This document shows positions 15,818 to 25,420 of a DNA stretch of 64,000 bases, piece by piece. This DNA comes from Oricola thermophila. GTDB taxonomy: Bacteria > Pseudomonadota > Alphaproteobacteria > Rhizobiales > Rhizobiaceae. Within the stretch, counting starts at the first letter, position 1, and every line of letters begins with the position of its first letter. The notes under the pieces are model-generated. The model was not told the origin of the DNA, did no database searches, and was given only the letters and a program-made list of their open reading frames with translations. The translations under genes and the position numbers were made by a program. The DNA is taken from contig NZ_CP054836.1 in NCBI RefSeq assembly GCF_013358405.1, forward strand, positions 1,860,001 to 1,924,000, given 5' to 3'.

Positions 15818-15825
15818 ATGGTTAA
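15818..15825 (-). promoter_or_regulatory. Possible CtrA half-site upstream of flagellin
   Basis: The minus strand reads TTAACCAT (15825 to 15818) inside an AT-rich stretch about 100 bp before the flagellin start. This matches the CtrA half-site used at cell-cycle and motility promoters of alphaproteobacteria. The motif is short, so a chance match is possible. Confidence 0.35.
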
Positions 15826-16071
15826 TGAATCGCCTACCGATCTCGTAAGAAGCGAGAAATTTCCCAAGCGGTGATAGTCCGGATCGGATCTGCCTTGAAC
15901 GTGGACAGGATCGCTGGACTGCCCCCGTCTACGCAGAATGGAATTGAGTCATACAGAACAAGGGCAGCACCCGCGACGGCACGTGCGACGTTAGCTCGCC
16001 CTTCCCGGTTGACGCAGCGGGCCATGCCTGACATCAGGAGCCGCGAACAGGCGGCGGCGAAACCGGCCGCC

Positions 16072-17208
16072 ATGACGACACTTCCGGACACAGAAACGGA
16101 AAAGGCGGCGATGCTGCGGACCCCCTACTATCTCATCGACAAGGCGCGGCTGCGCGCGAACATGGAGAAGATCGCATGGCTGCGGGAGCGGTCCGGCGCG
16201 AAGTCCCTGCTCGCGCTGAAATGCTTCGCCACCTGGTCGGTATTCGACCTCATGTCGCAGTACATGGACGGCACGACATCCTCCTCTCTGTTCGAGGTCA
16301 AGCTCGGACACGACAAGTTCGGCGGCGAGACACATGCCTATTCGGTCGCCTATGCCGATCACGAGATCGGCGAAGTCCTGCAGAACTGCGACAAGATCAT
16401 TTTCAACACGATCGGCCAGCTGGAACGCTTCGCGGAGGCCAGCAGCGGCAAGCCCCGCGGACTGCGTGTCAATCCGGGCGTGTCGACCTCGGAATTCGAC
16501 CTAGCCGACCCGGCGCGTCCCTTCTCCCGGCTCGGCGAGCACGACCCGGCAGACATCGAGAAGGTGGCCGACATGATTTCCGGTTTCATGTTCCACTGCA
16601 ATTGCGAGAACGACGATTTCGACCGGTTCGACGCCATGCTCGGTGAAATCGAGCAGCGCTTCGGCCATCTGATCGGGCGCATGGACTGGATCAGCCTCGG
16701 CGGCGGAATCCACTTCACCGGCGAGGGCTACCCGCTGGAGCGCTTCGCCGAACGGCTGAAGCGGTTCTCCGGCGACCACGACGTGCAGGTCTACCTGGAA
16801 CCCGGCGAAGCGGCCATCACCGATACCGCGACGCTGGAGGTGACCGTGCTCGACACCATGTTCAACGGCAAGAACCTTGCCATCGTCGATTCCTCCATAG
16901 AGGCCCACATGCTCGACCTGCTGGTCTATCGCGAACCGGCGAAGATCGCGCCGAACGAAGGACCGCACGAATGGATGGTCTGCGGCAAGTCGTGCCTGGC
17001 CGGCGACATCTTCGGCGAATTCCGCTTTCCCGAGCCGCTGAAGCCCGGCGACCGGTTGAGCATCCGGGACGCGGCGGGCTACACCATGGTCAAGAAAAAC
17101 TGGTTCAACGGCGTCAAGATGCCGGCCATTGCCGTGAGGGAACCGGACGGTTCCGTGCGGCTCGTGCGCGACTTCGGCTACGAGGATTTCGTCGCCGCGC
17201 TGTCGTGA
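16072..17208 (+). CDS. nspC: Carboxynorspermidine decarboxylase
   Basis: PLP enzyme of the alanine-racemase/ornithine-decarboxylase fold that decarboxylates carboxyspermidine or carboxynorspermidine to spermidine or norspermidine in the cytoplasm. About 378 residues. Lys in LLALKCFATWSVFD is the predicted PLP lysine; MFHCNCENDDF, WISLGGGIHFTGEGYPL and YLEPGEA are cofactor-phosphate and substrate motifs of this group, and GKSCLAGDIFG near residue 305 carries the catalytic cysteine of the partner site. ATG 16072 is used; ATG 16111 (GGAAAAGG upstream) gives a 365-residue product and is equally plausible. The synthase gene follows after 62 bp, so an operon is inferred. Confidence 0.9.
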   Translation: MTTLPDTETEKAAMLRTPYYLIDKARLRANMEKIAWLRERSGAKSLLALKCFATWSVFDLMSQYMDGTTSSSLFEVKLGHDKFGGETHAYSVAYADHEIGEVLQNCDKIIFNTIGQLERFAEASSGKPRGLRVNPGVSTSEFDLADPARPFSRLGEHDPADIEKVADMISGFMFHCNCENDDFDRFDAMLGEIEQRFGHLIGRMDWISLGGGIHFTGEGYPLERFAERLKRFSGDHDVQVYLEPGEAAITDTATLEVTVLDTMFNGKNLAIVDSSIEAHMLDLLVYREPAKIAPNEGPHEWMVCGKSCLAGDIFGEFRFPEPLKPGDRLSIRDAAGYTMVKKNWFNGVKMPAIAVREPDGSVRLVRDFGYEDFVAALS

Positions 17209-17270
17209 AACCGAAACGCAAACAAACCACAAAGCGCAATGCGGAGTTAAAAGGGAGACCTGAAAGGCTC

Positions 17271-18515
17271 ATGAAACGCAACGTACTCATCATCGGCGCC
17301 GGGGGCGTCGCGCAGGTCGTGGCGCACAAGTGCGCACAGAACAACGATGTTCTCGGCGACATACATATCGCCAGCCGGACACTGGAAAAATGCGACGCGA
17401 TCATCCAGAGCATCCGCGAAAAGGGATCGATGAAGACGGAAGGCGTGCTTGAATCGCACCAGGTCAATGCCCGGGACAGCGCCGCCGTAGCAGAACTGAT
17501 ACGCAACACCGGATCGCAGATCGTCATCAATGTCGGTTCGCCCTTCGTCAACATGAGCGTGCTGGAAGCCTGCATCGAGACGGGTGCGGCCTACATGGAT
17601 ACGGCGATCCACGAGGAAGAGGACAAGATCTGCGAGACGCCGCCGTGGTACTCCAACTACGAGTGGAAGCGCCGCGACCGCTGCGCCGAAAAGGGTGTTA
17701 CCGCGATCCTCGGCATCGGCTTCGATCCGGGTGTCGTCAACGCCTATGCCCGGCTTGCCATCGACAACTGGATGGACCAGGTCAAGTCCATCGACATCGT
17801 CGACATCAATGCCGGCAGCCACGGCCACTACTTCGCGACCAATTTCGATCCGGAGATCAATTTCCGCGAGTTCACCGGCCGGGTCTATTCCTGGCAAAAC
17901 GGCCAGTGGCAGGAAAACAAGATGTTCGAGATCGGCAAGGAGTGGGACCTGCCGGTGGTCGGCAAGCAGAAGGCCTACATGACCGGCCATGACGAGGTGC
18001 ACTCGCTGGCGGTGAACTATCCGACGGCGGACGTGCGCTTCTGGATGGGCTTCGGCGACCACTACATCAATGTCTTTACCGTGCTGAAGAATCTCGGCCT
18101 GCTGTCCGAGCAGCCGGTGAAAACCGCCGAGGGTCTGGAAGTCGTGCCACTGAAGGTGGTCAAGGCAGTGCTGCCCGATCCGGCATCGCTCGCACCCAGA
18201 TATACCGGCAAGACCTGTATCGGCGACCTGGTCAAGGGCGAGAAGGACGGCAAGGAAGTCGAGGTCTTCATCTACAATGTCGCCGATCACAAGGAAGCCT
18301 ACGAGGAAGTGGGCAGCCAGGGAATTTCCTACACCGCCGGCGTGCCGCCGGTCGCCGCGGCGATGCTGATCGCCAACGGCACCTGGGACACCGGCCGCAT
18401 GGCAAACGTCGAGGAACTCGACCCGAAACCGTTCCTGGACCTCCTGGACCGCATCGGCCTTCCGACCCGCGTCCGCGACGAAAAGGGCGACCGCCCCTGG
18501 AACGAGGCGGTCTAG
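17271..18515 (+). CDS. Carboxynorspermidine/carboxyspermidine synthase (saccharopine dehydrogenase family)
   Basis: NADPH-dependent enzyme condensing a diamine (putrescine or diaminopropane) with aspartate semialdehyde to carboxy(nor)spermidine, the substrate of the upstream NspC. 414 residues with an N-terminal Rossmann motif (VLIIGAGGVAQVVAHKCAQ, residues 5-23), the conserved INVGSPFVNMSVLEACIETGAAYMDTA, and a saccharopine-dehydrogenase C-terminal fold (GITAILGIGFDPGVVNAYA-like). Length fits CASDH (about 400). ATG 17271 follows GAAAGGCTC. Adjacent genes for both steps support the alternative spermidine pathway rather than plain lysine metabolism; a homospermidine-type product cannot be excluded. 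Confidence 0.9.
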   Translation: MKRNVLIIGAGGVAQVVAHKCAQNNDVLGDIHIASRTLEKCDAIIQSIREKGSMKTEGVLESHQVNARDSAAVAELIRNTGSQIVINVGSPFVNMSVLEACIETGAAYMDTAIHEEEDKICETPPWYSNYEWKRRDRCAEKGVTAILGIGFDPGVVNAYARLAIDNWMDQVKSIDIVDINAGSHGHYFATNFDPEINFREFTGRVYSWQNGQWQENKMFEIGKEWDLPVVGKQKAYMTGHDEVHSLAVNYPTADVRFWMGFGDHYINVFTVLKNLGLLSEQPVKTAEGLEVVPLKVVKAVLPDPASLAPRYTGKTCIGDLVKGEKDGKEVEVFIYNVADHKEAYEEVGSQGISYTAGVPPVAAAMLIANGTWDTGRMANVEELDPKPFLDLLDRIGLPTRVRDEKGDRPWNEAV

Positions 18516-18532
18516 CTCCGCCCCGCATCAAT

Positions 18533-18572
18533 CGGACGGGCGCGGACAGCACCCTCGCCCGTCCGGACTTTC
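18533..18572 (+). terminator. Terminator of the nspC operon
   Basis: CGGACGGGCG (18533-18542) and CGCCCGTCCG (18556-18565) form a perfect 10-bp stem with a 13-base loop, 17 bp after the synthase stop, followed by GACTTTCT. The remaining spacer up to 18793 shows nothing else I can support. Confidence 0.7.
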
Positions 18573-18793
18573 TCACCGCCACGCGCGGGCTTCCGGAACT
18601 CCGTTCCCGGCGCATCCTTCGGGACGACATGTCCCCTCCCCCTTTCCAACGGAAAACTTGTCCACCCCGCGCCAGGGCGCGCTACAATCGCGATCGGTCC
18701 GGAGGCTCGCCCCGGCACGCCGTCGATAACCGGCACGTCCGTCATTTGACCGATGTCATGGACCGGGTGGCGATCTTTCGGTTTCCTTTTCTC

Positions 18794-18837
18794 TTGAAAT
18801 CGCAGGCGCCCATGTATATTGAAGATCGCAAATATAC
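18794..18837 (+). promoter_or_regulatory. RND operon promoter with overlapping operator dyad
   Basis: TTGAAA (18794-18799), a 15-base spacer and TATATT (18815-18820) form a good sigma70-like promoter. GTATATT (18814-18820) and AATATAC (18831-18837) are perfect 7-base inverted repeats with a 10-base spacer, so the dyad covers the -10 box and the probable start point. This is the layout expected for a TetR-type repressor of an efflux operon; no such regulator lies nearby, so it must act from elsewhere. Confidence 0.5.
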
Positions 18838-18901
18838 CAATTCGTGAATGTCTCTGCCGGCAGTCGGCCCAGGGGGAGACCGGAACCACAGGAAGACAAC
18901 A

Positions 18902-19885
18902 ATGCGCACAACACTCGCCGCTTTAACAACAGCCCTGGGGCTGGCCGCGTTACTGCCACCGGCCGTCCAGGCCGAATCCTTCACACTCGAACCGTCCGCG
19001 GTGACCGACTGGAAAGCGGTCTACGCCCGCATCGAGGCGCGCGACCGCATTCCCGCCCGAGCCCGCCTCGGGGGCACGCTGGTCGAACTGAACGTTACCG
19101 AGGGCGATCTCGTCGAGGCCGGCCAGCCGCTGGCACGTATCGTCGACGAGAAGCTCGAATTTCAGATGAACGCGCTCGATGCCCAGTTGCAGGCTTTGGA
19201 ATCGCAGCTTGCAAACGCCAAGTCGGAACTATCGCGCGGCGAGGAATTGCTGGAACGCGGCGTCACCACGGCGCAGCGCCTCGACGGCCTGCGCACGCAG
19301 GTCGAGGTCTTCACCAACCAGATTGAGGCCACCAAGGCCGAGCGCCGCGTCATAGAGCAACAGGTTGCCGAGGGCACCGTGCTGGCTCCGCTGAGCGGTC
19401 GCGCGCTCGACGTGCCTGTTGCCGCCGGCTCGGTTGTCGCCCCGGGCGAAGCCATCGCCGTCATTGGCGGAGGCGGCTTCTTCCTCCGACTTGCTGTTCC
19501 GGAACGGCATGCCGGCACCTTCCAGGAAGGCGACACGATCCAGATCGAGACAAGCGGGTCCGCCGAAGGTCGGCTGGCGCGTGTCTATCCGCAGATCGAG
19601 AATGGCCGGGTGATCGCCGACGTCGAGGTCGAGGGCCTCGACGATGCATTCGTCGATGCGCGCGTGCTGGTGCGACTGCCGATCGGGGAGCGCAGCGCCC
19701 TGCTCGTTCCTCACGAAGCCGTCGAGACCGTCTCCGGCATCGATTTCGTCACGGTTGAGCATGGCGGTGAACCCGTCAGGCGGGCCGTCGTGCTCGGCGG
19801 GCATCACGTGATCGACGGCGAGGACATGGTCGAGGTCGTCACCGGCCTCGAGGCTGGCGAAAAAGTGGTGACCGACCATGAGTGA
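18902..19885 (+). CDS. RND efflux membrane-fusion (periplasmic adaptor) protein
   Basis: 327-residue HlyD/AcrA-type adaptor. A signal peptide covers about residues 1-24 (ending PAVQA). A split biotinyl-lipoyl domain is visible at about 50-75 (ARLGGTLVELNVTEGDLVEAGQPLARI) and 155-185 (GTVLAPLSGRALDVPVAAGSVVAPGEAIAVIG), with a short alpha-helical hairpin between (EFQMNALDAQLQALESQLANAKSEL). Beta-barrel and membrane-proximal domains follow. ATG 18902 has CAGGAAGACAACA upstream. Its end overlaps the pump gene by 8 bp, so translation is coupled. Links the inner-membrane pump to an outer-membrane channel, which is not encoded here. Confidence 0.9.
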   Translation: MRTTLAALTTALGLAALLPPAVQAESFTLEPSAVTDWKAVYARIEARDRIPARARLGGTLVELNVTEGDLVEAGQPLARIVDEKLEFQMNALDAQLQALESQLANAKSELSRGEELLERGVTTAQRLDGLRTQVEVFTNQIEATKAERRVIEQQVAEGTVLAPLSGRALDVPVAAGSVVAPGEAIAVIGGGGFFLRLAVPERHAGTFQEGDTIQIETSGSAEGRLARVYPQIENGRVIADVEVEGLDDAFVDARVLVRLPIGERSALLVPHEAVETVSGIDFVTVEHGGEPVRRAVVLGGHHVIDGEDMVEVVTGLEAGEKVVTDHE

Positions 19886-22800
19886 GGGACAATTCGACGG
19901 CCGGCTCGGAATCGCCGGGAACCTGACGCGGGCATTTATCGTCTCGCCGCTGACGCCGCTTATCATCGTGGCCGCCCTGGCAGTCGGGCTGGTATCCCTG
20001 ATCTCGCTCCCGCGAGAGGAGGAGCCGCAAATATCCGTCCCGATGGTGGACATCCACATTCAGGCTCCCGGCCTGAAAGCCGAGGACGCGGTCAAGCTCG
20101 TAACCGAGCCGATGGAAACCATCGTCAAGGGCATCAACGGCGTGGAGCACGTCTACAGCCAGACCAGCGATGATTACTCGATGGTCACGGCCCGGTTCCT
20201 GGTCGGCACCTCCGCCGACGCGGCGATCCTGCGCGTGCACGAGAAGCTGCAGGCCAACATGGACCGCATCCCGGTCGGCATCGATCAGCCGCTGGTCGTC
20301 GGCCGCGGGATCGACGACGTGGCCATCGTCTCGCTGACCCTCGCGCCCGAACCTGGCACGAACTTCACCGCCAACGACCTGACAAGGGTGGCACGCGAAC
20401 TGCGCACGGAAGTCGCCAAGATCGAGGACGTCGGCCTCACCTATATCGTCGGCGAGGTTCCCGAAACGATCCGCATAGCGCCGGATCCGGAGCGACTGGC
20501 CCTCTATGGCGTCACGCTGCAGCAGCTCGCGGGCAAGGTGCAGTCCGCCAACCGGACCTTCTCGACCGGCTATCTGCGCGACGGCGGCGAACAGATCAGC
20601 CTCGTCGCCGGCGAGACGCTCACCGCACCGGCCGAGATCGCCAACCTGCTTCTCACGACGCGCGACGGCCGACCGGTCTATGTTCGCGACGTCGCGGACG
20701 TGGAGTATGCGTTCGATGCGGCAGACCTCCTGGTTGCCAATGTCACGCGCGACGAAAACGGAGAGATCGAGCGTACGCCGGCCGTCACCCTCGCGGTGGC
20801 AAAGCGTTCGGGCGCCAATGCCGTGATCGTGGCAGAAGAGATCCTGCATCGCGTCGAGGAACTGGAAGGCCACCTGATACCGGAAGGTATCGAAGTGCAG
20901 GTCACGCGCGACTATGGCGAGACCGCCAATGAAAAGGCCAATGAACTGCTATTCCACCTTGGCCTCGCCACCGTCTCGATCATTGCCCTGGTGCTGTTCG
21001 CCATCGGATGGCGCGAAAGCATCGTCGTGGCGATCGTCATCCCGGTGACGATCCTTCTGACGCTGTTTTCCGCCTGGATCATGGGCTACACGCTCAACCG
21101 GGTCTCGCTCTTCGCTCTCATATTCTCCATCGGCATTCTCGTCGACGACGCCATCGTCGTGATCGAGAACATCGCCCGTCACTGGGGCATGAGCGGCGGC
21201 AAGCATCGGGTCGCGCGCGCCATCGAGGCTGTGGCCGAGGTCGGCAACCCGACCATCGTCGCGACCCTCACGGTCGTGGCCGCCCTGCTCCCGATGCTCT
21301 TCGTGTCCGGCATGATGGGCCCTTACATGAGCCCGATCCCGGCCAACGCGTCCGCCGCGATGATCTTCTCCTTCTTCGTCGCGGTGATCGTCACTCCCTG
21401 GCTCATGGCCAAGATCGCCGGCGGCGCGCCGGTGCATGACCACGATAGCGGCGAACACGCCCACGGCGGCAGGCTGGGAGCGCTCTATCTCCGTTTCGCC
21501 CGGCCGATTCTCGCCAGCAAGGGCCGCAGCCTCGCCTTCCTCCTGATTACAGCCGCACTGTCTTTCGGTTCGCTGGGACTTCTCTACACCCGGGACGTGA
21601 CGGTGAAGCTGCTGCCCTTCGACAACAAGTCGGAACTGGCAGTCGTCATCGACATGCCGGAAGGTTCGTCTGTGGAGGCGACCGACGCGGTGGCCCAGGC
21701 CGTGGCGCGAACAGTGCTGGAAATGCCCGAGGTCGTTTCGGTGCAGACACATGCGGGCACGGCCGCGCCGTTCAACTTCAACGGTCTCGTGCGCCACTAC
21801 TACCTGCGCGCGCAGCCCAATCTCGGCGATGTCCAGGTCAACCTGACGCCGAAAACCGAGCGCGACCGGGAAAGCCACGAAATCGCCCTGGAGATACGCG
21901 AGCGCATCATGCAACTCGACGTGCCCGAGGGCACCAACCTCAAGACGGTCGAGCCGCCACCCGGCCCGCCGGTGATTGCCACGCTGCTGGCCGAGGTCTA
22001 CGGCCCCGATGCAGAGACGCGCCGGATTGCCGCCTCGAAGATTCGCGAAGCCTTCGAGCAGGTGCCCTTCGTGGTCGATGTCGACGACAGTTTCGGCGTC
22101 CAGCCCCGCCGCCTTCGTGCGACCATCAACACGGATGACCTCGAGTTCTTCCAGGTCACCGAGAGTGACGTGTTCGACACGCTGGCAATCCTGAACGGCG
22201 GCTCCACGGTTGGCTACTCCCATCGCGGCGATGGCCGCCATCCGATACCGATCCGCGTCGAACGCGCCAAGGGCGACCGGGTGCTCGACGAGCGGTTCCT
22301 GTCGACCCCGATACCGGCAAACGTCCTGCCGGGCGCGCGCGGGGTGGTCGAACTCGGCGATGTCATCGAGGTCGAGGAGGAACGCGCCTCCTATCCGATC
22401 TTTCGTCACAACGGACGCTTCGCCGAGATGGTCACGGCGGAACTTGCCGGGGACTACGAGGCGCCGCTCTACGGCATGATCGCGGTTGCCGACCAGCTGG
22501 AGCAGATGGATTGGCCGGAAGGTACAAAACCGTCGATAAAACTGCATGGCCAGCCGGAGGACGAGAGCGTCGTGACGCTTCTCTGGGACGGCGAATGGGA
22601 AGTGACCTGGGTCACCTTCCGCGACATGGGCGCCGCGTTCATGGTGGCCCTGCTCGGCATCTACATCCTGGTCGTCGCGCAGTTCGGCTCGTTCAAGCTG
22701 CCGCTGGTCATCCTGACGCCGATACCGCTGACTTTCCTCGGTATCATGGGCGGCCACTGGCTGTGGGGAGCTCCCTTCTCGGCTCCGTCGATGATCGGCT

Positions 22801-23087
22801 TCATCGCACTCGCCGGCATCATCGTCCGCAACTCGATCCTGCTGGTCGACTTCATCCGCAATGCGGACACGGAGGGCAAGACCAAGGTGGACATCCTGCT
22901 GGAAGCCGGCGCCATCCGCTTCAAGCCGATCCTTCTGACGGCCGTGGCGGCCATGATCGGCGCGGCCGTGATCCTGGCCGATCCGATCTTCCAGGGCCTG
23001 GCGCTCTCTCTGCTGTTTGGCCTGCTGACATCGACCTTGCTGACGGTACTGGTGATCCCGGCGATCTACCGGGTGCTCAGAACCTGA
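19878..23087 (+). CDS. RND-family efflux permease
   Basis: 1069-residue inner-membrane proton-driven pump of the AcrB/MexF-like HAE1/HME superfamily, with a first transmembrane helix at about 25-45, two large periplasmic loops, and transmembrane blocks near 350-520 and 900-1065. The proton-relay pair is visible in GILVDDAIVVIENI (DD, residues about 427-428). A cytoplasmic or loop insert HDHDSGEHAHGG at about 520-531 is rich in His and acidic residues, which could bind metal. The substrate cannot be told; the sequence belongs to the 'efflux RND transporter permease' group common in rhizobia rather than a typical CzcA. Followed by a strong terminator. Confidence 0.92.
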   Translation: MSEGQFDGRLGIAGNLTRAFIVSPLTPLIIVAALAVGLVSLISLPREEEPQISVPMVDIHIQAPGLKAEDAVKLVTEPMETIVKGINGVEHVYSQTSDDYSMVTARFLVGTSADAAILRVHEKLQANMDRIPVGIDQPLVVGRGIDDVAIVSLTLAPEPGTNFTANDLTRVARELRTEVAKIEDVGLTYIVGEVPETIRIAPDPERLALYGVTLQQLAGKVQSANRTFSTGYLRDGGEQISLVAGETLTAPAEIANLLLTTRDGRPVYVRDVADVEYAFDAADLLVANVTRDENGEIERTPAVTLAVAKRSGANAVIVAEEILHRVEELEGHLIPEGIEVQVTRDYGETANEKANELLFHLGLATVSIIALVLFAIGWRESIVVAIVIPVTILLTLFSAWIMGYTLNRVSLFALIFSIGILVDDAIVVIENIARHWGMSGGKHRVARAIEAVAEVGNPTIVATLTVVAALLPMLFVSGMMGPYMSPIPANASAAMIFSFFVAVIVTPWLMAKIAGGAPVHDHDSGEHAHGGRLGALYLRFARPILASKGRSLAFLLITAALSFGSLGLLYTRDVTVKLLPFDNKSELAVVIDMPEGSSVEATDAVAQAVARTVLEMPEVVSVQTHAGTAAPFNFNGLVRHYYLRAQPNLGDVQVNLTPKTERDRESHEIALEIRERIMQLDVPEGTNLKTVEPPPGPPVIATLLAEVYGPDAETRRIAASKIREAFEQVPFVVDVDDSFGVQPRRLRATINTDDLEFFQVTESDVFDTLAILNGGSTVGYSHRGDGRHPIPIRVERAKGDRVLDERFLSTPIPANVLPGARGVVELGDVIEVEEERASYPIFRHNGRFAEMVTAELAGDYEAPLYGMIAVADQLEQMDWPEGTKPSIKLHGQPEDESVVTLLWDGEWEVTWVTFRDMGAAFMVALLGIYILVVAQFGSFKLPLVILTPIPLTFLGIMGGHWLWGAPFSAPSMIGFIALAGIIVRNSILLVDFIRNADTEGKTKVDILLEAGAIRFKPILLTAVAAMIGAAVILADPIFQGLALSLLFGLLTSTLLTVLVIPAIYRVLRT

Positions 23088-23107
23088 CCGGCCTTAACGA
23101 TCAGCAA

Positions 23108-23136
23108 CCGCCCGGCACTGTCCGGGCGGCCTTTGT
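23108..23136 (+). terminator. Terminator of the RND operon
   Basis: CCGCCCGG (23108-23115) and CCGGGCGG (23122-23129) form a perfect 8-bp stem around CACTGT, followed by CCTTTGT, 20 bp after the pump stop codon. The rest of the 331-bp spacer to 23419 holds TTAACGAA at 23289-23296 and a pyrimidine-rich leader, and no gene. Confidence 0.75.
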
Positions 23137-23418
23137 ACAATCCAGAATTGAGGTACCCAAACCCCGTAATCGCGAGGGCTGCAAAGACCTAACGTAGCTC
23201 CGTCATTTATCCCTTTGAGATCAATGATTTGAGATTTTTGAATTGAGCGAAAGTCTTTTCGTACTCTTTGCCGCGAACCACATCATGATTAACGAAATAG
23301 AATTTGCACGCAGCTACATTTTGTCCGCATTTCGTTTCCGTTGAAACGATGTCCCCCTCCCCCCGGCGGGCAAATGCCGGATGTCCCATTTCCATAACAA
23401 GACAACAAGGTTCTCTCC

Positions 23419-25359
23419 ATGCGCACCGAAGCTTTTCGCCTCGGCAGGCTCGTACCGGCCGCCATCATTGCGGTAACCTTCACAAGCATCGCCACCCTCG
23501 TGGTTTCTGACATACTGGCAGAACGCGCCCTAAGTGAATCGTTCACGATTTCACATGAAAGCCGCAGCAGGACTGCCCTCGCCCACGATCTGGCCATCCT
23601 GCAGAAGGACATCGAGCTCGATATCGTCAGTACCCAGGAATCGCTCACCGACATTTCCGCTACGCGCGGTCTCGACGGACTGGACGACGGCTTTGCACTT
23701 GCAGAAGAATCGGCAATCTCGCTGCGGGGGAAGGTCGAAGAGGCACGAAAACTCGCAATGGAGCTGGAAGCCGCCGAGGTGGCAAACCAGCTGGACAAAC
23801 TCCGCGAACAATACGAGGCATTCTACGCGGCCGGCGTGAACATGGCGGAAACCTATGTTGCCTCGGGGCCTGAGGGCGGCAACAAGCTGATGGAGCCCTT
23901 CGACGCCGTCGCCGACAAGATGCAGGAGGAAATCGAAGCCGCGGGGCTGCTCGTTTCCGATGTCAGCGCCCGAATTGAAGACGCAAGCGAACAACGCATC
24001 GCCGATCTCGAGGCTCGCGCCCATTTCGAGGCCACGGTCAAGATCACGCTCGGAATCCTGACCTTGCTGACAAGCATCGCACTGGTCGTTTTCATCCAGA
24101 AGCGACTGATGAGGCCGCTAGTCGATGTAACGAAGGCCATGAACGCGCTTGCCAAGGGCGACATGGAAGCCTCGGTTTCAGGTATGCAGCGCGGCGACGA
24201 GATGGGCGATCTCGCACGGGCGTTCACCGACTTCCGGAACAGCATCCTCCAGAAGGACGAACTGGCCCGTCAAAATGACGAAAACCGTGACCGCACCGAG
24301 CGGGAACGGGCCGAGCGTGCGGCTGCCCGTGAAGCCGAGAGCGCAAAGGTCAAGGCCGCCGTCGACCAGCTCGCCGTGGCCCTAAATCGCCTCGCCGAAG
24401 GTGACCTGACCACGCGCCTTGAAACGCCCTTTACCGAGGAACTCGAAGCGGTACGAATCGACTTCAACAAATCGATCGAGAAGCTCGGAGAGACCCTTAG
24501 CGAGGTCAAGGACAGCATTTCGGCAATCAACGACAACGCCAACGAGATGCGCTCGAGCGCCGAGAACCTATCGCGCAGAACGGAACAGCAGGCGGCATCG
24601 CTTGAAGAAACCTCGGCAGCCCTCGAGCAAATTGCCGCCACAGTGAGCAACGCTACCGAACGCAGCACCGAGGCGACCCGCATGGCCGGATCCGCCCAGG
24701 AAGCGACAGAGAAGTCCAGCAAGGTCGTCGCCGAGGCCATCGAGGCCATGGGGCGGATCGAAGCCGCTTCCAACGAGATCACGAGCATCATCAACGTGAT
24801 CGACGAGATCGCCTTCCAGACCAACCTGCTCGCGCTGAACGCGGGCGTGGAGGCCGCGCGGGCGGGTGAAGCGGGCCAGGGCTTCGCTGTCGTCGCCCAG
24901 GAAGTCCGCGAGCTCGCCCAGCGTTCGGCAGCCGCCGCGCAGGAGATCAAGGCACTTATCCAGAACTCCGGCAACGAGGTTGCCAACGGCGTTTCGCTGG
25001 TGCGGGCAACCGGAGAAGCGCTCACCGAGATCACCGAGAAGGTCACCGCGATCAACGAGAACATCAGCGCGATCGCGACCGGCGCGATGGAGCAGTCGAC
25101 AGGTCTGCAGGAGATCAATGTCGCCGTCAGCCAGATGGACCGGATGACCCAGCAGAACGCCGCGATGGTCGAGGAAACAACCGCGGTAACGCATCGCCTT
25201 TCCGGCGAGGCGAACTCGCTGTCCGTCGTGATCAGCCAATTCCGGACGGGCCAGGCGACCTCAGAACCGGCGATCACCGAGGTTACCGAGGATACCGCTC
25301 CAGCGGCATCCCCGGCACGAAACATGGTCGGGAAAGTGGTTCAGGCATTCGGTGGTTAG
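23419..25359 (+). CDS. Methyl-accepting chemotaxis protein, membrane type
   Basis: 646-residue receptor. A hydrophobic segment at about 10-30 and a second near 208-227 bracket a periplasmic, mainly helical sensing domain of about 175 residues. A HAMP domain follows ([28 protein letters not shown]), a second HAMP-like unit lies near 320-370 ([20 protein letters not shown]), then the signalling domain with the conserved tip [47 protein letters not shown]. Ligand unknown. No CheR-docking xWxxF end is present (ends [10 protein letters not shown]), unlike the two soluble receptors downstream. No che genes are adjacent. Confidence 0.93.
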   Translation: MRTEAFRLGRLVPAAIIAVTFTSIATLVVSDILAERALSESFTISHESRSRTALAHDLAILQKDIELDIVSTQESLTDISATRGLDGLDDGFALAEESAISLRGKVEEARKLAMELEAAEVANQLDKLREQYEAFYAAGVNMAETYVASGPEGGNKLMEPFDAVADKMQEEIEAAGLLVSDVSARIEDASEQRIADLEARAHFEATVKITLGILTLLTSIALVVFIQKRLMRPLVDVTKAMNALAKGDMEASVSGMQRGDEMGDLARAFTDFRNSILQKDELARQNDENRDRTERERAERAAAREAESAKVKAAVDQLAVALNRLAEGDLTTRLETPFTEELEAVRIDFNKSIEKLGETLSEVKDSISAINDNANEMRSSAENLSRRTEQQAASLEETSAALEQIAATVSNATERSTEATRMAGSAQEATEKSSKVVAEAIEAMGRIEAASNEITSIINVIDEIAFQTNLLALNAGVEAARAGEAGQGFAVVAQEVRELAQRSAAAAQEIKALIQNSGNEVANGVSLVRATGEALTEITEKVTAINENISAIATGAMEQSTGLQEINVAVSQMDRMTQQNAAMVEETTAVTHRLSGEANSLSVVISQFRTGQATSEPAITEVTEDTAPAASPARNMVGKVVQAFGG

Positions 25360-25381
25360 CTGCCCTCACGCGACACGAGCG

Positions 25382-25410
25382 AAGGCCGGGCATTGAGCGT
25401 TCGGCCTTTC
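25382..25410. terminator. Bidirectional terminator between MCP and creA
   Basis: AAGGCCG (25382-25388) and CGGCCTT (25402-25408) form a perfect 7-bp stem with a 13-base loop, followed by TTC on the plus strand. It sits between convergent genes. Confidence 0.5.
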
Positions 25411-25420
25411 CATTTGCCGA

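Noticed and set aside
15834..16091. 85-codon open frame upstream of flagellin, tested as the missing 5' half of the cytochrome c
   Set aside because: No CxxCH haem site and no signal peptide followed by a cytochrome-like sequence.
18793..18818. RpoH-like CTTGAAA...CCATGTAT
   Set aside because: Spacing of about 11 bases is too short for a heat-shock promoter; a sigma70 reading of the same bases fits better.
20949..22757. 602-codon open frame opposite the RND pump
   Set aside because: Antisense shadow, composition artefact of GC-rich coding sequence.
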